From NCBI GenBank assembly GCA_023212725.1, contig JALBYF010000015.1, forward strand, positions 1 through 64,000: a DNA stretch of 64,000 nucleotides. The letters are read 5' to 3'. Source of the stretch: Tranzscheliella williamsii (Eukaryota; Basidiomycota; Ustilaginomycetes; Ustilaginales; Ustilaginaceae). This document shows, piece after piece, positions 20,644 through 31,540 of this stretch (its first letter is position 1; every line of letters starts with the position of its first letter). A model generated the notes under the pieces. The model ran no database searches. It was given only the letters and a program-made list of their open reading frames with translations, and was not told the DNA's origin. Made by a program: the position numbers and the translations under genes.

Positions 20644-22062
20644 ATGGCAGCTAATGCCGCTTCGGGCAATGACCCGCTAGACCTCATCCGCGCCGCTATC
20701 CGCAATGGCGAAGGAGGAGCTCATCTGCTTTCTTCTATCAGCTTTCAGGACGAGAATGCCGCACCTGTGGAATCGGTTGTCGCCGCCCGGACGGTGAAGC
20801 TAGGCGATGTTACCCTCGACAAAAGCACACCCACGCGACTAGCCAGGTCGAGAGATGAGCTCGGGTCGCGTTTGCAAGCTGGTGCTATTCCGCTGCCAGA
20901 GTCTGAGCCTGGGATGTTCTACAACGTGGAGGCGATCTTGCTTGCGCTGCAGGCGAGGGAGGAGCGTCCAGGCGCGTACCTCGCGCAAGCTGCCACCGCC
21001 AAGGTGGCGTCGTTCCCGGCGCTGGACCGAACCGCTATTCTGGACTATCTGCTGGGCCGACGAGCCGAGTGGAGCGGCGTTCTCAGTCTCCGCGATTTCT
21101 CGGCGGCTTCGGCTGCTGCTGTTGCTTCGACTGAGGCGGCGGCGGCGGCGCCGGTGACTTCGGCCACGGCGGGGCAGGGCACCAAGCGGCCGTACGTGGT
21201 GAACAAGGCGGATGTGGAGTTTGTCAAGCGCATCCGTTCGCAGTACGAGATTGTGCTGCGCACACGCAACGATGCGCTGCGGGGCAACGCAAGTACGCTG
21301 GCTGGCGGCGCAGCGGTGTCGCGCGTCGTCGGCCCCAAGATGACCGACTTCGAAGGCTTCCGCCGCGCCTTCTCCGCCAAGGTGGAGGCCGCGAGGAAAG
21401 AGGCCGGACGCACATCGCGCCACGCGGCCGCGCCCAGCTCAGCGTCTGCAGCGACGGGAAGAGCGGGCCTTTCGGCCGGCGGCCAGGCGCGAAAGCAGCG
21501 CGCACAGGATCCGATTGTGATCATCTCCAACTCGCCCACCAGCCTGCTCAACATGTTCAACATCAAGCAGTATCTGGAAGAAGGCATCTTTGTTGCTCCG
21601 GAAGAGGCGCGCGCCCGCGCACGCGGCGTGGCGGACCTCGTTGTCTCGATCACAAGCCGGGGCGGGGGGACGGGGGCGGGAGCGGGGGCTGGCGCGGGGG
21701 CGGGGGTGGGCATCGGGCGGCGGATCCTGGTGGTCGACAACGCCGAGGCGGTGAACCGGCTGGGCGGGCATGCAGCTCCCGGGGCCGACCCGTGGGGCCG
21801 CGTCGTTGCCGTCTTTACCACCGGCCAAACGTGGCAGTTCAAGACATACAAGTGGAACGACCCGCGCGAGCTCTTCCGCCACGTCATGGGCGTCTACGCG
21901 CGCTGGCACAACGAGCCGCCCAATCACAACGTCCGCGACTGGAACGTCGTCGAGCTCCAGATCGACCGCTCCAAGCGCCACACCGACAAGCAGGTCGTCA
22001 GCTATTTCTGGCGCCAGCTCGAAACCTGGGTCCACCGCCGAAAGCCGCACCTTGTCTCCTGA
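20644..22062 (+). CDS. CDC73: CDC73/parafibromin subunit of the Paf1 complex
   Basis: Component of the nuclear Paf1 complex that travels with RNA polymerase II. Single exon, 472 residues from MAANAASGNDPLDLIRAAI. The N-terminal part matches the family, followed by an Ala-rich linker. The Ras-like C-terminal domain (from about residue 289) starts DPIVIISNSPTSLLNMFNI and ends with FKTYKWNDP, VRDWNVVELQIDRSKRH and FWRQLETWVHRRK. A Gly/Ala dipeptide insert (about residues 336-360) interrupts the C-terminal domain at a GGGGCG-rich DNA stretch, presumably a surface loop. The chosen ATG is the first that gives family sequence. Confidence 0.9.
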   Translation: MAANAASGNDPLDLIRAAIRNGEGGAHLLSSISFQDENAAPVESVVAARTVKLGDVTLDKSTPTRLARSRDELGSRLQAGAIPLPESEPGMFYNVEAILLALQAREERPGAYLAQAATAKVASFPALDRTAILDYLLGRRAEWSGVLSLRDFSAASAAAVASTEAAAAAPVTSATAGQGTKRPYVVNKADVEFVKRIRSQYEIVLRTRNDALRGNASTLAGGAAVSRVVGPKMTDFEGFRRAFSAKVEAARKEAGRTSRHAAAPSSASAATGRAGLSAGGQARKQRAQDPIVIISNSPTSLLNMFNIKQYLEEGIFVAPEEARARARGVADLVVSITSRGGGTGAGAGAGAGAGVGIGRRILVVDNAEAVNRLGGHAAPGADPWGRVVAVFTTGQTWQFKTYKWNDPRELFRHVMGVYARWHNEPPNHNVRDWNVVELQIDRSKRHTDKQVVSYFWRQLETWVHRRKPHLVS

Positions 22063-22441
22063 CTTCCACCTCCCCCACCCTCCTCCCCCCCAACCACACT
22101 TCCATTAGTCTTCCACTCACCCCACTCCCCCCACTGCCCGGCCGCCTCCTCCCTTTCTGGAACATGGACGGCTCTCCTTTCGCGCATCCAGTTGGCCCGC
22201 GCTCTTGTCTCAAAACAGTCCTACAACCCGTATCTTGTACTTTTAGCCATTTCAAGCAGACTGCTTCGTCACTGAACTGGAGCGAAGTGGATCAGCGTGG
22301 GCCGTGTCTCGTCGGTGCGCCGGCGTAACTCGACGTGCAAGGAAGAATGAGGATAAGGCGATAAATAGGATCTCCTTCCTGACGATTAGTAATACAGTAC
22401 AGCGCGGCGATGGAAGCGTGGCGGAAGGGGGTGGGGTGCGG
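22063..22441. other. 3' intergenic region of CDC73
   Basis: Convergent region between CDC73 and the hypothetical minus-strand gene. C-rich just after the CDC73 stop, otherwise nothing recognised. Confidence 0.45.
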
Positions 22442-23170
22442 CTAGCGACGGGAGAGGCGGGCGGAGCGGCCCTGTGCAACGGGCGGGGGGCTGTTGTTGG
22501 CGCTGTTGGCGGGGGTCTGGTCCGGGTCAGTTTTGTTTCTAGCGGAGAATCGGGTGGGGCCTTTGTCGTCGTCGCCGTCCGTGTTGGGGAGAGGGGGTTG
22601 GGGGTCTGTGTTGTTGTGGGGGTGGTGCAGCTGGGCGGGGCGGTGCGTTTGGGCGGGATCTTCGCAGAAGCTGTAGTACTGTTCGGTGTGCTTGTCGACC
22701 TGCCAGAGGGCGGTAGCGGCATCCCACTGCGCGCCGCGCTGCCGCCGCGCCCAGACAAGCAGGCTGTTCCAGCCGGCGGACGAGGTGGCCGCCTTGGACA
22801 TGTCCACCATCTGCTCCTCGTCTCTGTCCGTCGCCAGGAACGCCACGGTGGGCGAGTTGCCGCGCTCTGACCGCGCCTTAGCCGCCTCCTGGCCCGTCTC
22901 ATCCGTCGCCGGCGCTGCTACATCCGCCACGGCATCTGGCGCTAATGAAGTCGGCGCGGCCTTGGCGTCGTCCACAGCTGCAGGCTCAGCAGGCGGCACT
23001 GCGGGCGGCACTGCGGTAGTGGCGCTCCCCTCCGGCGGTGGGTCGCGCTCCGCCGCCTCCTTGGCCGCATTCTTGGCCCGCACTGACGGCGGCACATAGC
23101 TGTTCGAATACGGCTCTACTTTGGGCACGCGGATCAGCACATCACGCGGCCGTGTCCGCACAGCCGGCAT
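22442..23170 (-). CDS. hypothetical protein, 242 aa, Ala/Pro-rich
   Basis: Not recognised. From MPAVRTRPRDVLIRVPKVE the protein has an N-terminal basic segment with SNSYVPPSVRAKNAAKEAA. A long Ala/Pro/Asp linker follows, then a central segment with SAGWNSLLVWARRQRG and ALWQVDKHTEQYYSFCED that looks folded, and a polar Asn/Pro/His-rich tail. The frame is open for another 90 codons upstream of this Met, but that part is Arg/Ser-rich and lies in the probable leader. There is no signal peptide or membrane helix. It is likely a fungal lineage-specific gene; the start is uncertain. Confidence 0.55.
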   Translation of the reverse strand: MPAVRTRPRDVLIRVPKVEPYSNSYVPPSVRAKNAAKEAAERDPPPEGSATTAVPPAVPPAEPAAVDDAKAAPTSLAPDAVADVAAPATDETGQEAAKARSERGNSPTVAFLATDRDEEQMVDMSKAATSSAGWNSLLVWARRQRGAQWDAATALWQVDKHTEQYYSFCEDPAQTHRPAQLHHPHNNTDPQPPLPNTDGDDDKGPTRFSARNKTDPDQTPANSANNSPPPVAQGRSARLSRR

Positions 23171-23916
23171 CGCTCTGGACGGCTTGTTACCCCTTCCGCA
23201 GTCAATCAAGCCGATACCAATCCCAATCGGCGCACGCCGCCGTCGACGCGCGGATGCGGAACCGTGCGAAAAGCGCGTGGGAAAGAGGGAGCAGAGGGAC
23301 GTGCGCGTATCGCTAAGCGTCGATCTGCGCGTCCCACGCCTTGCGATCGGTAACCGGCGGTGAAGCGATAGCCAACGGTACGCAAGATGCCGTCGAAATA
23401 AAGGTGATGGTGGCTTGGTGGGGACCGCATGCATCAACACAGCATTTCGGTCGGACCGCCCGATGTTGCGCGCTAACAGAGCGGATATGCCATGGCAACA
23501 CTCACAATAATTCCCAAATCATCGCCATCGGCTTTGCGCGTAGGCTAACCGATCGAATCTATAAGTCGCAATCGCGCTGGAAGCCTCTGCAATCGGGACC
23601 CCCGCTGTTTCCACACTCCGTCTGCTTTGCCGTGCCATTCAGAGGGGCTGTCAGGTGGGCTCTTGAACCTTGCTCAACGCCAAGGCTCCAGCGGTCCGTA
23701 CGCTGTTCACGCTATGCTACTTTGGCCAGTAGAAGGCCACCCCGAGAAGGCGGCAGAAGGGAAACACAGGTCAGCCCTTCGCGGCAAGCTTGCCAACCCA
23801 CACCTTGTACCTCTCTTTACACCGGCGCTAGTACACAAGCACATGGGAGAGGTCGCATGAAGGCAAGATAGTCCGTGGTCTGAAGTAGCGGTACAATGTG
23901 TTCTCGTCACGCTATG
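23171..23916. other. intergenic region
   Basis: Holds the upstream region of the hypothetical gene and the 3' end of OST5. A 176-codon plus-strand frame (23341-23871) has no recognisable features and is treated as chance. Confidence 0.45.
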
Positions 23917-24377
23917 TCATACGTAGACTCCGACGGCGTTGAAGAGAGCAACCACGCCGAATCCTGCTTGCAGGCTCGCCAGAATCGCCACGACGATCTC
24001 CTTTGCGCCGAGACTGCGTTTGGGAAGTCTGCGTGGGAGGAACAGACGGAAGGACCATAAATTGGGAAGTGTATGCGGACATACCGTCAGTAACGTCGGA
24101 CGACCACCGGTAGCGGCGGAGGTACGTACGTGGTAAAGTAGAACGCGGACAGAAAGACCGCTGCTAAGAGAATGAAGGCGAGGTAAGGCAGCGCAGCGAT
24201 GGGAATCAACGGTTGGAAGACGGGAGACGATGCGTGCAGTGCCTAGTGACAGACCGCCGTCGAAGCATGGAGATCGAAGGCGACGGGTCAGCCAAGACAT
24301 TCAATAGCCCCCACCTCGGCCTGCTGAGCTTTTGTGATACGTACCGCAAGTCGTCCTGAGGAGGTCACCTGGCTCAT
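23917..24377 (-). CDS. OST5: oligosaccharyltransferase subunit OST5/TMEM258 family (three exons)
   Basis: Small membrane subunit of the ER complex that transfers N-glycans to proteins. I assembled it from three exons: 24345-24377, 24130-24242 and 23917-24028. Together they encode 85 residues, close to yeast Ost5 and human TMEM258. Introns of 102 and 101 nt have donors GTACGT, CTGAC branch points and acceptors CTAG and GCAG. Exon 2 gives the first membrane helix (LPYLAFILLAAVFLSAFYF). Exon 3 gives the second, with the family ending ILASLQAGFGVVALF then VGVYV, which parallels the TMEM258 C-terminus. The start MSQVTSSGRLA is the only one compatible with the splice phases. Confidence 0.82.
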
Positions 24378-25593
24378 GTTGTACAGACTAGCTACAGCAC
24401 AGTGTAGCGGTGGTCTGAGATCTGAACGCTGCTGGATGATGGCCTGTAAGATGGCCGGCGTCAGCTACGCATCGAGAAGAATCGAGCCTTCATCGGGCTA
24501 ATTGGTGGCCCAACCGCGAGCCCGCCTTGCGGCCGACGTGGGAAAAGCAACAAACACAAGCACTTAGGGTTGTTAGACCCTTTTCTGTCCTGGTTCCCAT
24601 GTTAGAGTGAATATGGCCCTGCTTCGTTTCCGCTTTTCTCCGTTATGTGATTGGAGCTGTCGACTCGCCGCACACTGAGAAGTAGGCCGGCTAATTAGCG
24701 TTGGATCGTTACAACAACCCGATGATGAAGCTAGCGCATCTCGAATCACATGCGTCGGCGGGGACGCCATCATGATACGAACGTTGCGAGATAAGACCAA
24801 GATAGAGAGCATGTAACGGCAACAAGCACGATGCCCGATGCAATGCGCCGCGCTGGCTATGGTCGCAGCGGCCGCAAGGAGTCCCTTGTGAGCGGGTCCG
24901 TTGTTGTGCGAGTCCCTTGTGTGCGCTCCTGCCATCATCTGCGACCTGACGAAATCAGGTTTGCTTTGTTTCATCCAAGCATGCGCTAGTGGCCTTGTCT
25001 TCAATTTCCAGTCTACACTGCATCCTCGCGCTCTCTTTCACACTGTGAATGCTAGTGCTTGTCACGCAAACTCGCAGCGGCTGTGGTCCAGCAACAGCGT
25101 TGCAGCGCCGTAAAGGCCAGCTCCTGCGCGGAGTACTGACGTGGCGGGTCTGGGGTCGGCTGTGCGTGGAGGGAGGAAGCGGGCTGCTCAGTCCAATGAG
25201 AATCTTCGAGTTTGAAGGCCATGCAAACGCGCGGCTGGGACAGCGCCGACAAAATAGTAGCCAAGTTGATCATGCAGGACGTTGCTCGAAGTCAGATTGT
25301 CGCTGCGGGGAGGGCGGCCAAGTCAGATGTATGTCCGACGCCTCCGCCATAGCCCGATCGTGGAGGCGGCTAAGGTGCAGCTCGGGTGTCTCCGGGTCCG
25401 CAACCACCCGACAAGAAGTCGCAGTTACTCTCACCCTTTCTCCACCCCTGAAGAGCCTACCCGCCGAGTGCGAGACAGGCCACACTGCTCCCACCCCCTT
25501 TAAGCTGTCGACGTCACACGCCCGTGAAGTTCCGGAAGGGCGTCTATCAGTCCATGCATCTTTCCGCTAGAAGACACCATTGCTACAAAGACA

Positions 25594-25599
25594 TATATA
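25594..25599 (+). promoter_or_regulatory. TATA box candidate of an upstream PCK1 promoter
   Basis: TATATA within ACATATATAC. The next about 200 bases contain no ATG and end at a consensus donor (25804), as expected for a non-coding first exon. Confidence 0.35.
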
Positions 25600-25803
25600 C
25601 AAGCAAGGAAGGCCAGAGGACTTGCATTGCTTCCTCACCATACCGTTTGTTCGCCTTTTTCGACTTTGCCAGTCACATCGCTCCTAGCTTCTGAACAAAC
25701 CTTCCTCCTCCACCACGACCGCCCACCGCTCCGAACTTTCCAAAGCCACACAGGGCACTCAAAGTCGCTCGTCACCGTCACGCAACACCCATAGACAATT
25801 TCT

Positions 25804-27191
25804 GTAAGTGTGTTGGCATGTTGAGACTCGGTGACTCGTTGTTCGGCTTTGCTTTGCGTTTCTATCGACGTGGTTATGTTGGCGTGGCTCTCGCATCGAC
25901 CCCAACAGGGTTACGGTGGAGGCTGCGGAAAGATCCGCCCAAAATTGCGGGGTAGAAGATTCCGAAGACGCAGTGCAGAACCACACGAATGGATGCAGAT
26001 GCCGTCGCCAGGCAAGAACGAACTTGCTGGCTGTTGCTGCCATTGGCAGTAGACGCGCATGTTGGATTCCTCTTCTGCCTCCCAGCAGCCTGCGCTGATT
26101 CGTCCGCTTGCTAGCTTGGTCGGCCTTGCTTTAGGTAGCTAGCCTTGTGTAAAGCGGGTCCGATTTTTTGAAATCGGGACCGAAGCCGAATTGAAAATCG
26201 AGCTTGTTTCCGATCTGGCCCGCGCCGAATCCTGTTCACATTCACAGGCCAGAAGACGAGACACAGCCGGGTAGCGCGCCAGCAACCAGAAGCTAGCTGC
26301 CGGAGCCAACTGCCAACAGTCAAAGGCGTGGGACTGGAGACACATTGGCCTTCCCTCTACCGCTCCCGCCCGGCTTTGTCTCTGCTACCGACCGGGCGCT
26401 GAAAGGGATAGTGACGTTACAGTCTTATGTTGGCCTACCCCTTCTCGGCTCTCGTCGTAGTCGTCATCGTTATTGACCTATACGACAAGAGGTTGTCCCG
26501 TGTTGTCTGTCTATCCTCTTGGCGCCTTTGCGCGGTGGGTTTCTCATCCATTGGCGGGGCTTTGTGTCTGTGGCCGACTGACAGTGCTGCAGCAGCAATG
26601 TGTAGTCGTGTCAAAATCACTCACCAATGCGCAGCCTTCCATTGGGTATGGTGGGGTTAGACCGCGAGCGTCACGAGATGTCCCAGTCTGCATGCTTGGC
26701 CTTGCAGCTTTCATTGGTCACACTCGCGCTGGGCTCTTTCTGCTCTGCCCTTGTCCTGCGCTACCGCTCTACTACTTTTCTGCCAATCTGACGGGGCGCA
26801 GCCAGTGTCGCTCTGCCTGTCGCTCTGCTTGCGAAAGGCTCTTCTGCATTCACATGATCATTTGACCGCCCACTTCCTTGAGGCTATCCGAATCGAGACT
26901 GACGATCTGCCTCGCTCTTTTTCCTCCCGCCCGCTCCGCCTCCACTCATCACGCACCTCACTCGGTCGCCTGCATTGCATTTCGGCCTGCTCCCATCACA
27001 CTTTGCCCGCATCACACCCGTTCGTCGCCGACGCATCCAACATCGTCACATTTCGACCGATTCGCCAAATCGCCTCACTCGCGGGATTACTTGCCCTCCG
27101 CTACTTGCCTTGCGTCCCTCCTCTCAACTTTTTCCTTCCCTTCCGATCTTTCGTCTGCGCACCTGCTTTTTGTCAACGTTGTTCTTGCCAG
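25804..27191 (+). other. candidate 5'UTR intron of PCK1
   Basis: Donor GTAAGT at 25804 and CTGAC at 26899-26903. From there no AG dinucleotide occurs until the CCAG ending at 27191. Both flanking segments lack ATG, whereas several ATGs lie inside. At 1388 nt it is much longer than the other introns here, and the branch-to-acceptor distance is unusual, so this stays a hypothesis. Confidence 0.35.
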
Positions 27192-27272
27192 TGACTCTAT
27201 CGTCACTGTATTCCCACCGCCTTGCTTCCATAGACCTATCCACCTGCTTATCTGCTAGTCTAATCGCCCACA

Positions 27273-28931
27273 ATGACTTCGCCAGGCAACCATCATGATG
27301 ATCTGCCCACCCACAACCCCCACTACACCCTTCTCGGCTCCGACCTCAAACTCTTCTCCGATGCTGGCTTTGACATGGACAAGATCCACCTCAAGCGAAA
27401 TGCTTCTGTCGCCCAGCTCTACGAAGATGCCATCAAGAAGGAAGGTGCCGTCATCTCCTCCGCTGGTGCTCTGATCAACTACTCGGGCAAGAAGACCGGT
27501 CGATCGCCCAAGGACAAGCGTATCGTCTACGAGGAGACCTCCAAGGACCATGTCTGGTGGGGACCCGTCAACATCAAGATGGACGAGCACACCTTTGAGA
27601 TCAACCGAGAGCGAGCCATCGACTACCTCAACACCCGTGACGACATTTACGTCTTTGACGGTTTCGCCGGCTGGGACCCCAAGTACCGAATCAAGGTCCG
27701 AATCATCTGCGGACGAGCCTACCACGCCCTTTTCATGCACAACATGTTGATCCGACCCACTGTGGAGGAGCTCGAGCACTTTGGTGAGCCCGACTTTATC
27801 ATCTACAATGCCGGCCAGTTCCCTGCCAACCGATTCACCGCCGGCATGACTTCCACCACTTCGGTCGAAGTCAACTTCAAGCGACAGGAGATGGTCATCC
27901 TCGGCACCGAGTACGCCGGTGAGATGAAGAAGGGCATTTTCTCTGTTATGCACTACCTCATGCCCGTCAAGTACAACCAGCTCTCGCTCCACTCGTCAGC
28001 CAACGAGGGCCCCGACGGAGACGTCTCGCTCTTCTTCGGTCTTTCGGGTACCGGCAAGACTACGCTCTCTGCCGACCCTAAGCGAGCCTTGATCGGTGAC
28101 GACGAGCACGTCTGGTCCGATGAGGGTGTCTTCAACATCGAGGGCGGTTGCTACGCCAAGTGCATTGGGCTCTCCGCTTCCAAGGAACCCGAAATCTTCA
28201 ACGCGATTCGATTCGGCGCCGTGCTGGAGAACGTGGTGTACGACAAGAACACGCGCGAGGTCGACTACGACGATGCGATTATCACCGAAAACACGCGATG
28301 CTCGTACCCAATCGAATTTATCCCCAACGCCAAGATCCCCTGCATGGCCAACAGCCCTCCCAAGAACATCATTTTCCTGACGTGCGATGCTTACGGTGTT
28401 TTGCCGCCCGTCTCCAAGCTGAATGCCAGCCAGGCCCAGTACCACTTTATCTCTGGTTACACCTCCAAGACCCCCGGTACCGAGGACGGCATCCAGGAGC
28501 CCTCGCCTACCTTCTCCACCTGCTATGGTCAGCCTTTCATTGTCCTCCACCCGCGAGTGTATGCCAAGATGCTTGCCGAGCGCATGGAAAAGCACAAGGT
28601 GGATGTTTGGCTGGTCAACACTGGTTGGGCCGGTGGCAAGTTCGGTGTCGGACAGCGATGCCCGCTCAAGTACACACGAAAGATCATTGACTCGATCCAC
28701 GACGGCTCGCTCGCCAAGGCCACGTTCCAGAAGTTCGGTGTCTTCAACCTGCAGATCCCCACCGCTATCGAGGGCGTTCCCGACACACTGCTCAACCCCG
28801 CCACCTCATGGCCGGATGCGTCCGCCTTCAAGGTGGAGGTCAACAAGCTGGCCGACATGTTTACCACCAACTTCGAGAAGTACGCCAACGACGTCTCTGC
28901 CGAAGTGGCCCAGGCCGGCCCTCAGCGCTAG
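27273..28931 (+). CDS. PCK1: phosphoenolpyruvate carboxykinase (ATP)
   Basis: Turns oxaloacetate and ATP into PEP, the committed step of gluconeogenesis in the cytosol. Single exon, 552 residues, the normal family size. Motifs are the substrate-binding region [21 protein letters not shown], the P-loop-like [11 protein letters not shown] (residues about 256-266), metal-binding [20 protein letters not shown], and the C-terminal [12 protein letters not shown] with [14 protein letters not shown] is the preferred arginine codon, suggesting high expression. The family is usually glucose-repressed; the long upstream region fits complex control. The start follows a pyrimidine-rich, ATG-free leader. 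Confidence 0.97.
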   Translation: MTSPGNHHDDLPTHNPHYTLLGSDLKLFSDAGFDMDKIHLKRNASVAQLYEDAIKKEGAVISSAGALINYSGKKTGRSPKDKRIVYEETSKDHVWWGPVNIKMDEHTFEINRERAIDYLNTRDDIYVFDGFAGWDPKYRIKVRIICGRAYHALFMHNMLIRPTVEELEHFGEPDFIIYNAGQFPANRFTAGMTSTTSVEVNFKRQEMVILGTEYAGEMKKGIFSVMHYLMPVKYNQLSLHSSANEGPDGDVSLFFGLSGTGKTTLSADPKRALIGDDEHVWSDEGVFNIEGGCYAKCIGLSASKEPEIFNAIRFGAVLENVVYDKNTREVDYDDAIITENTRCSYPIEFIPNAKIPCMANSPPKNIIFLTCDAYGVLPPVSKLNASQAQYHFISGYTSKTPGTEDGIQEPSPTFSTCYGQPFIVLHPRVYAKMLAERMEKHKVDVWLVNTGWAGGKFGVGQRCPLKYTRKIIDSIHDGSLAKATFQKFGVFNLQIPTAIEGVPDTLLNPATSWPDASAFKVEVNKLADMFTTNFEKYANDVSAEVAQAGPQR

Positions 28932-29467
28932 AAAGCGACCCTACCGCAGCCCCTCTGATGCACTGCCGCCTTGACGAAACACACAGCATGCCTCTATCGC
29001 TCGCTGTGATATTTCTTCCGCTTTTCACTCCTCGTCTGTATCTATCTATCTAGCATACATGATTCGCTCTGGCACCAGACAAGCTTTTGTGTGTGTTTTT
29101 TCTTTTCTTTTTCTTTTCCTTGTGATCGCAGAGGCAAGCCTGGCCGGTAGTTGGCTGCCGCCATTAGTGTTCTGCTTGATCACTCCGCTCTGTTCGTGGT
29201 GTAGCTGCTTGTTGAGCAAGTTGCTTTTTTCGCTTTTCGGCCATGGGTCGGGTATCTCGGGTATGAAGGCTAACTTCCCCGCACGCGTTGGGCCCAATCC
29301 AAGGTGGGGAAAGTGACTGGCTTCTGACCGGTTCCCATCTTGCCTTCGTTGCGCCTCCTCCTCGCTCATCCAGCCTTGTCTGCAGCATCGCCCACCTCGC
29401 TCAATTGAAGCGGCAGCGCATCCGGAGGTCGTGGCAAAAAGGGCTGAGCACGCACGAAACCAGCAAC
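28932..29467. other. intergenic region between PCK1 and acetoacetyl-CoA synthetase
   Basis: Holds the PCK1 3' end and the promoter of the next gene. A T-rich tract (about 29096-29122) is the only notable element. Confidence 0.45.
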
Positions 29468-31540
29468 ATGGACGAGAGCGGCCTGCTGGGCAAGCTCGTA
29501 TGGGAGCCCAAGGATGTGGCTTCGACCTCGATGGATGCCTTCCGCCGGACGGTCAACGCCAAGTTCTCGTTGCAATTGGAGACGTATGACCAGCTCTGGC
29601 GGTGGTCGTGCGATCATCTGAATGATTTCTGGTCGCTCGTGTGGGACGAGACGCAGATTGTGGCGTCGGTCAGGGCGCCGCGCGCGATCGCTGAGGATGC
29701 GCCCATCTACCCACCTCCGCGCTGGTTCGAGGGCGCGCGGCTCAACTTCGCCGAGAATCTGCTGCGTCATCGCGACTCGGATCGCACTGCTGTGATTCAG
29801 TCGACGGAGGTGGATACCGCCACGGGAGCGCTGGACGAAGCGACGATCAGCTACCGTGATCTGTACCGGCTCACCGCCCAGGCAGCCGCGGCGATGCGCG
29901 CGCGGGGCATCGAGCCCAACGACCGCGTCGCCTCGTACTCGTCGAACAACATCGAGAATCTGGTCACCTTCCTCGCCGCGTCGTCCATCGGCGCCGTCTG
30001 GACCAGCGCCGCCGCCGACTTTGGCCCCGAAGGCGTGCTCGAGCGTCTGCGCACCGTCCGCCCCAAGCTCCTCCTCAGCGTCAACGCGGTCCGCTACAAC
30101 GGCAAGATCCACGACCACCTCGCCAAGCTGCAGGCGGTCGTCGACGGCCTGGAAGCCGACCGGAAGCCGGACGAACAGGCGCTGCAAAACGTCATCGTGG
30201 TGCCTTACGTCAAGACCCATGCGCTGCCCGAGCTGCCAGACGCGCAGCGCCGCGGCTGGGCGACGTGGGCCGATTTCCTCGGCCAAGGCAAGGACGCGAC
30301 CGAAATCGTCTTTGAGCAGCTCGACTTCAATCATCCGCTCTGGATCCTCTTCTCGAGCGGGACGACGGGGACGCCCAAAGCGATCACACATCGCGCGGGC
30401 GGGATGCTGATCCAGCTCTCCAAGGAGCATCTTATCCACGGCGGGCTGCAGGCGCAAGATGTCTTCTTCCAGCACACGACGACGGGGTGGATGATGTGGA
30501 ACTTCCTCATTGCCGGGCTTGTGTCCGGGTGCGCCATTGTGCTGTACGATGGCAGTCCACTGAAGCCGGTGTCGGTGCTGTGGGAGCTGGCCGAGAGGCA
30601 CGGCGTGACGACGTTCGGCACGTCGGCGGCGTATCTGGGAGCGCTGGAGAAGGCGGGGTATGGTGTGCGGGCACAGCACCCGCGGCTGCGCGTGCGGCAG
30701 ATTCTGAGTACCGGATCGCCGCTGCGAGCCGGGCTGTATCCCTTCCTGCTCGACACGGTCGGCGCGGATGTTTTGGTGGGGTCCGTGACGGGCGGCACGG
30801 ATCTGTGTTCGCTGTTTGCGGGGCACAATGTGGCGCTGCCTGTGCGCGCTGGCGAGATCCAGGCGCGCAATCTGGGCATGGACGTCGCGGTGTACGACAC
30901 GGGCGCTGCGCGCGAGGTGGATGTGGGGGAGGTGGGCGATCTGGTCTGCCGGCGCGCCTTTCCCGCGCAGCCGCTGGGGTTGTGGGCACAGGACGAGGCA
31001 CGCTACTTCGCCTCGTACTACGCGCAGGTGCCCGGCATGTGGTACCACGGCGACCTGGTCCAGCTCGCCGCTTCCGGCGGCCTGGTCATGCGCGGCCGCT
31101 CCGACGGCATCCTCAACCCCGCCGGCGTCCGCTTCGGCTCGGCAGAAATCTACGACCTCCTGGAAAGCCCCACCAACCCGCTCCACCCCGCCATCGCCGA
31201 CTCGCTCGTCGTCGCCCTGCAAACCCCCGCCCGCGACGACGAGGTGGTCTGCCTCTTCCTCGTCCTCCACCACCCCCTCCCCGCCGACCTCCCCGCGTTC
31301 AAGTCCCAGCTGGCCACCCTTATCCGCACCCACCGCAGCCCCCGCCACGTCCCCCGCTTCATCGAACTCGTCCCCGACATCCCCCGCACCCTCAACGCAA
31401 AAAAAGTCGAGATCCCCGTCAAACACCTCATCAACGGCGCCCCGCTCGCCTCGATCAACCGCGCCACCCTCCTCAACCCCGACAGCCTCCTCCCCTTTGT
31501 CGCCCTTGGCGACAAGCTCCGCGCCGCCCTTCGCGCCTAA
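29468..31540 (+). CDS. AACS: acetoacetyl-CoA synthetase
   Basis: ATP-dependent activation of acetoacetate to acetoacetyl-CoA in the cytosol. Single exon, 690 residues from MDESGLLGKLVWEPKD; the frame is open upstream but the first family residues follow this Met. It is an ANL-superfamily enzyme: an N-terminal ACAS-type segment, AMP-binding signature LFSSGTTGTPKAI (near residue 294), TTTGWMMWN, the adenine-binding GSVTGGTDLCSLFAG, YHGDLVQ, and a C-terminal domain with the catalytic-lysine region LNAKKVEIPVKHLINGAP. The length and the GGTD variant separate it from acetyl-CoA synthetase. Arginine codons are mostly CGC/CGG, unlike PCK1 next door. Confidence 0.93.
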   Translation: MDESGLLGKLVWEPKDVASTSMDAFRRTVNAKFSLQLETYDQLWRWSCDHLNDFWSLVWDETQIVASVRAPRAIAEDAPIYPPPRWFEGARLNFAENLLRHRDSDRTAVIQSTEVDTATGALDEATISYRDLYRLTAQAAAAMRARGIEPNDRVASYSSNNIENLVTFLAASSIGAVWTSAAADFGPEGVLERLRTVRPKLLLSVNAVRYNGKIHDHLAKLQAVVDGLEADRKPDEQALQNVIVVPYVKTHALPELPDAQRRGWATWADFLGQGKDATEIVFEQLDFNHPLWILFSSGTTGTPKAITHRAGGMLIQLSKEHLIHGGLQAQDVFFQHTTTGWMMWNFLIAGLVSGCAIVLYDGSPLKPVSVLWELAERHGVTTFGTSAAYLGALEKAGYGVRAQHPRLRVRQILSTGSPLRAGLYPFLLDTVGADVLVGSVTGGTDLCSLFAGHNVALPVRAGEIQARNLGMDVAVYDTGAAREVDVGEVGDLVCRRAFPAQPLGLWAQDEARYFASYYAQVPGMWYHGDLVQLAASGGLVMRGRSDGILNPAGVRFGSAEIYDLLESPTNPLHPAIADSLVVALQTPARDDEVVCLFLVLHHPLPADLPAFKSQLATLIRTHRSPRHVPRFIELVPDIPRTLNAKKVEIPVKHLINGAPLASINRATLLNPDSLLPFVALGDKLRAALRA

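Larger units (their letters stand above)
24378..27272. other. long intergenic region upstream of PCK1
   Basis: About 2.9 kb without a convincing protein gene. It contains a TATATA at 25594-25599 followed by an ATG-free C/T-rich stretch, a strong splice donor at 25804, and a second ATG-free pyrimidine-rich stretch from about 26857 to the PCK1 start. Most of the right half may be promoter, leader and 5'UTR intron of PCK1. The motif GGGTTGTTAGACCC is at 24567-24580. Confidence 0.5.

Noticed and set aside
23917..24300. 127-codon single-exon reading of the OST5 locus
   Set aside because: Only its last 36 codons are real; the upstream part reads through two introns. The three-exon model restores the family sequence.
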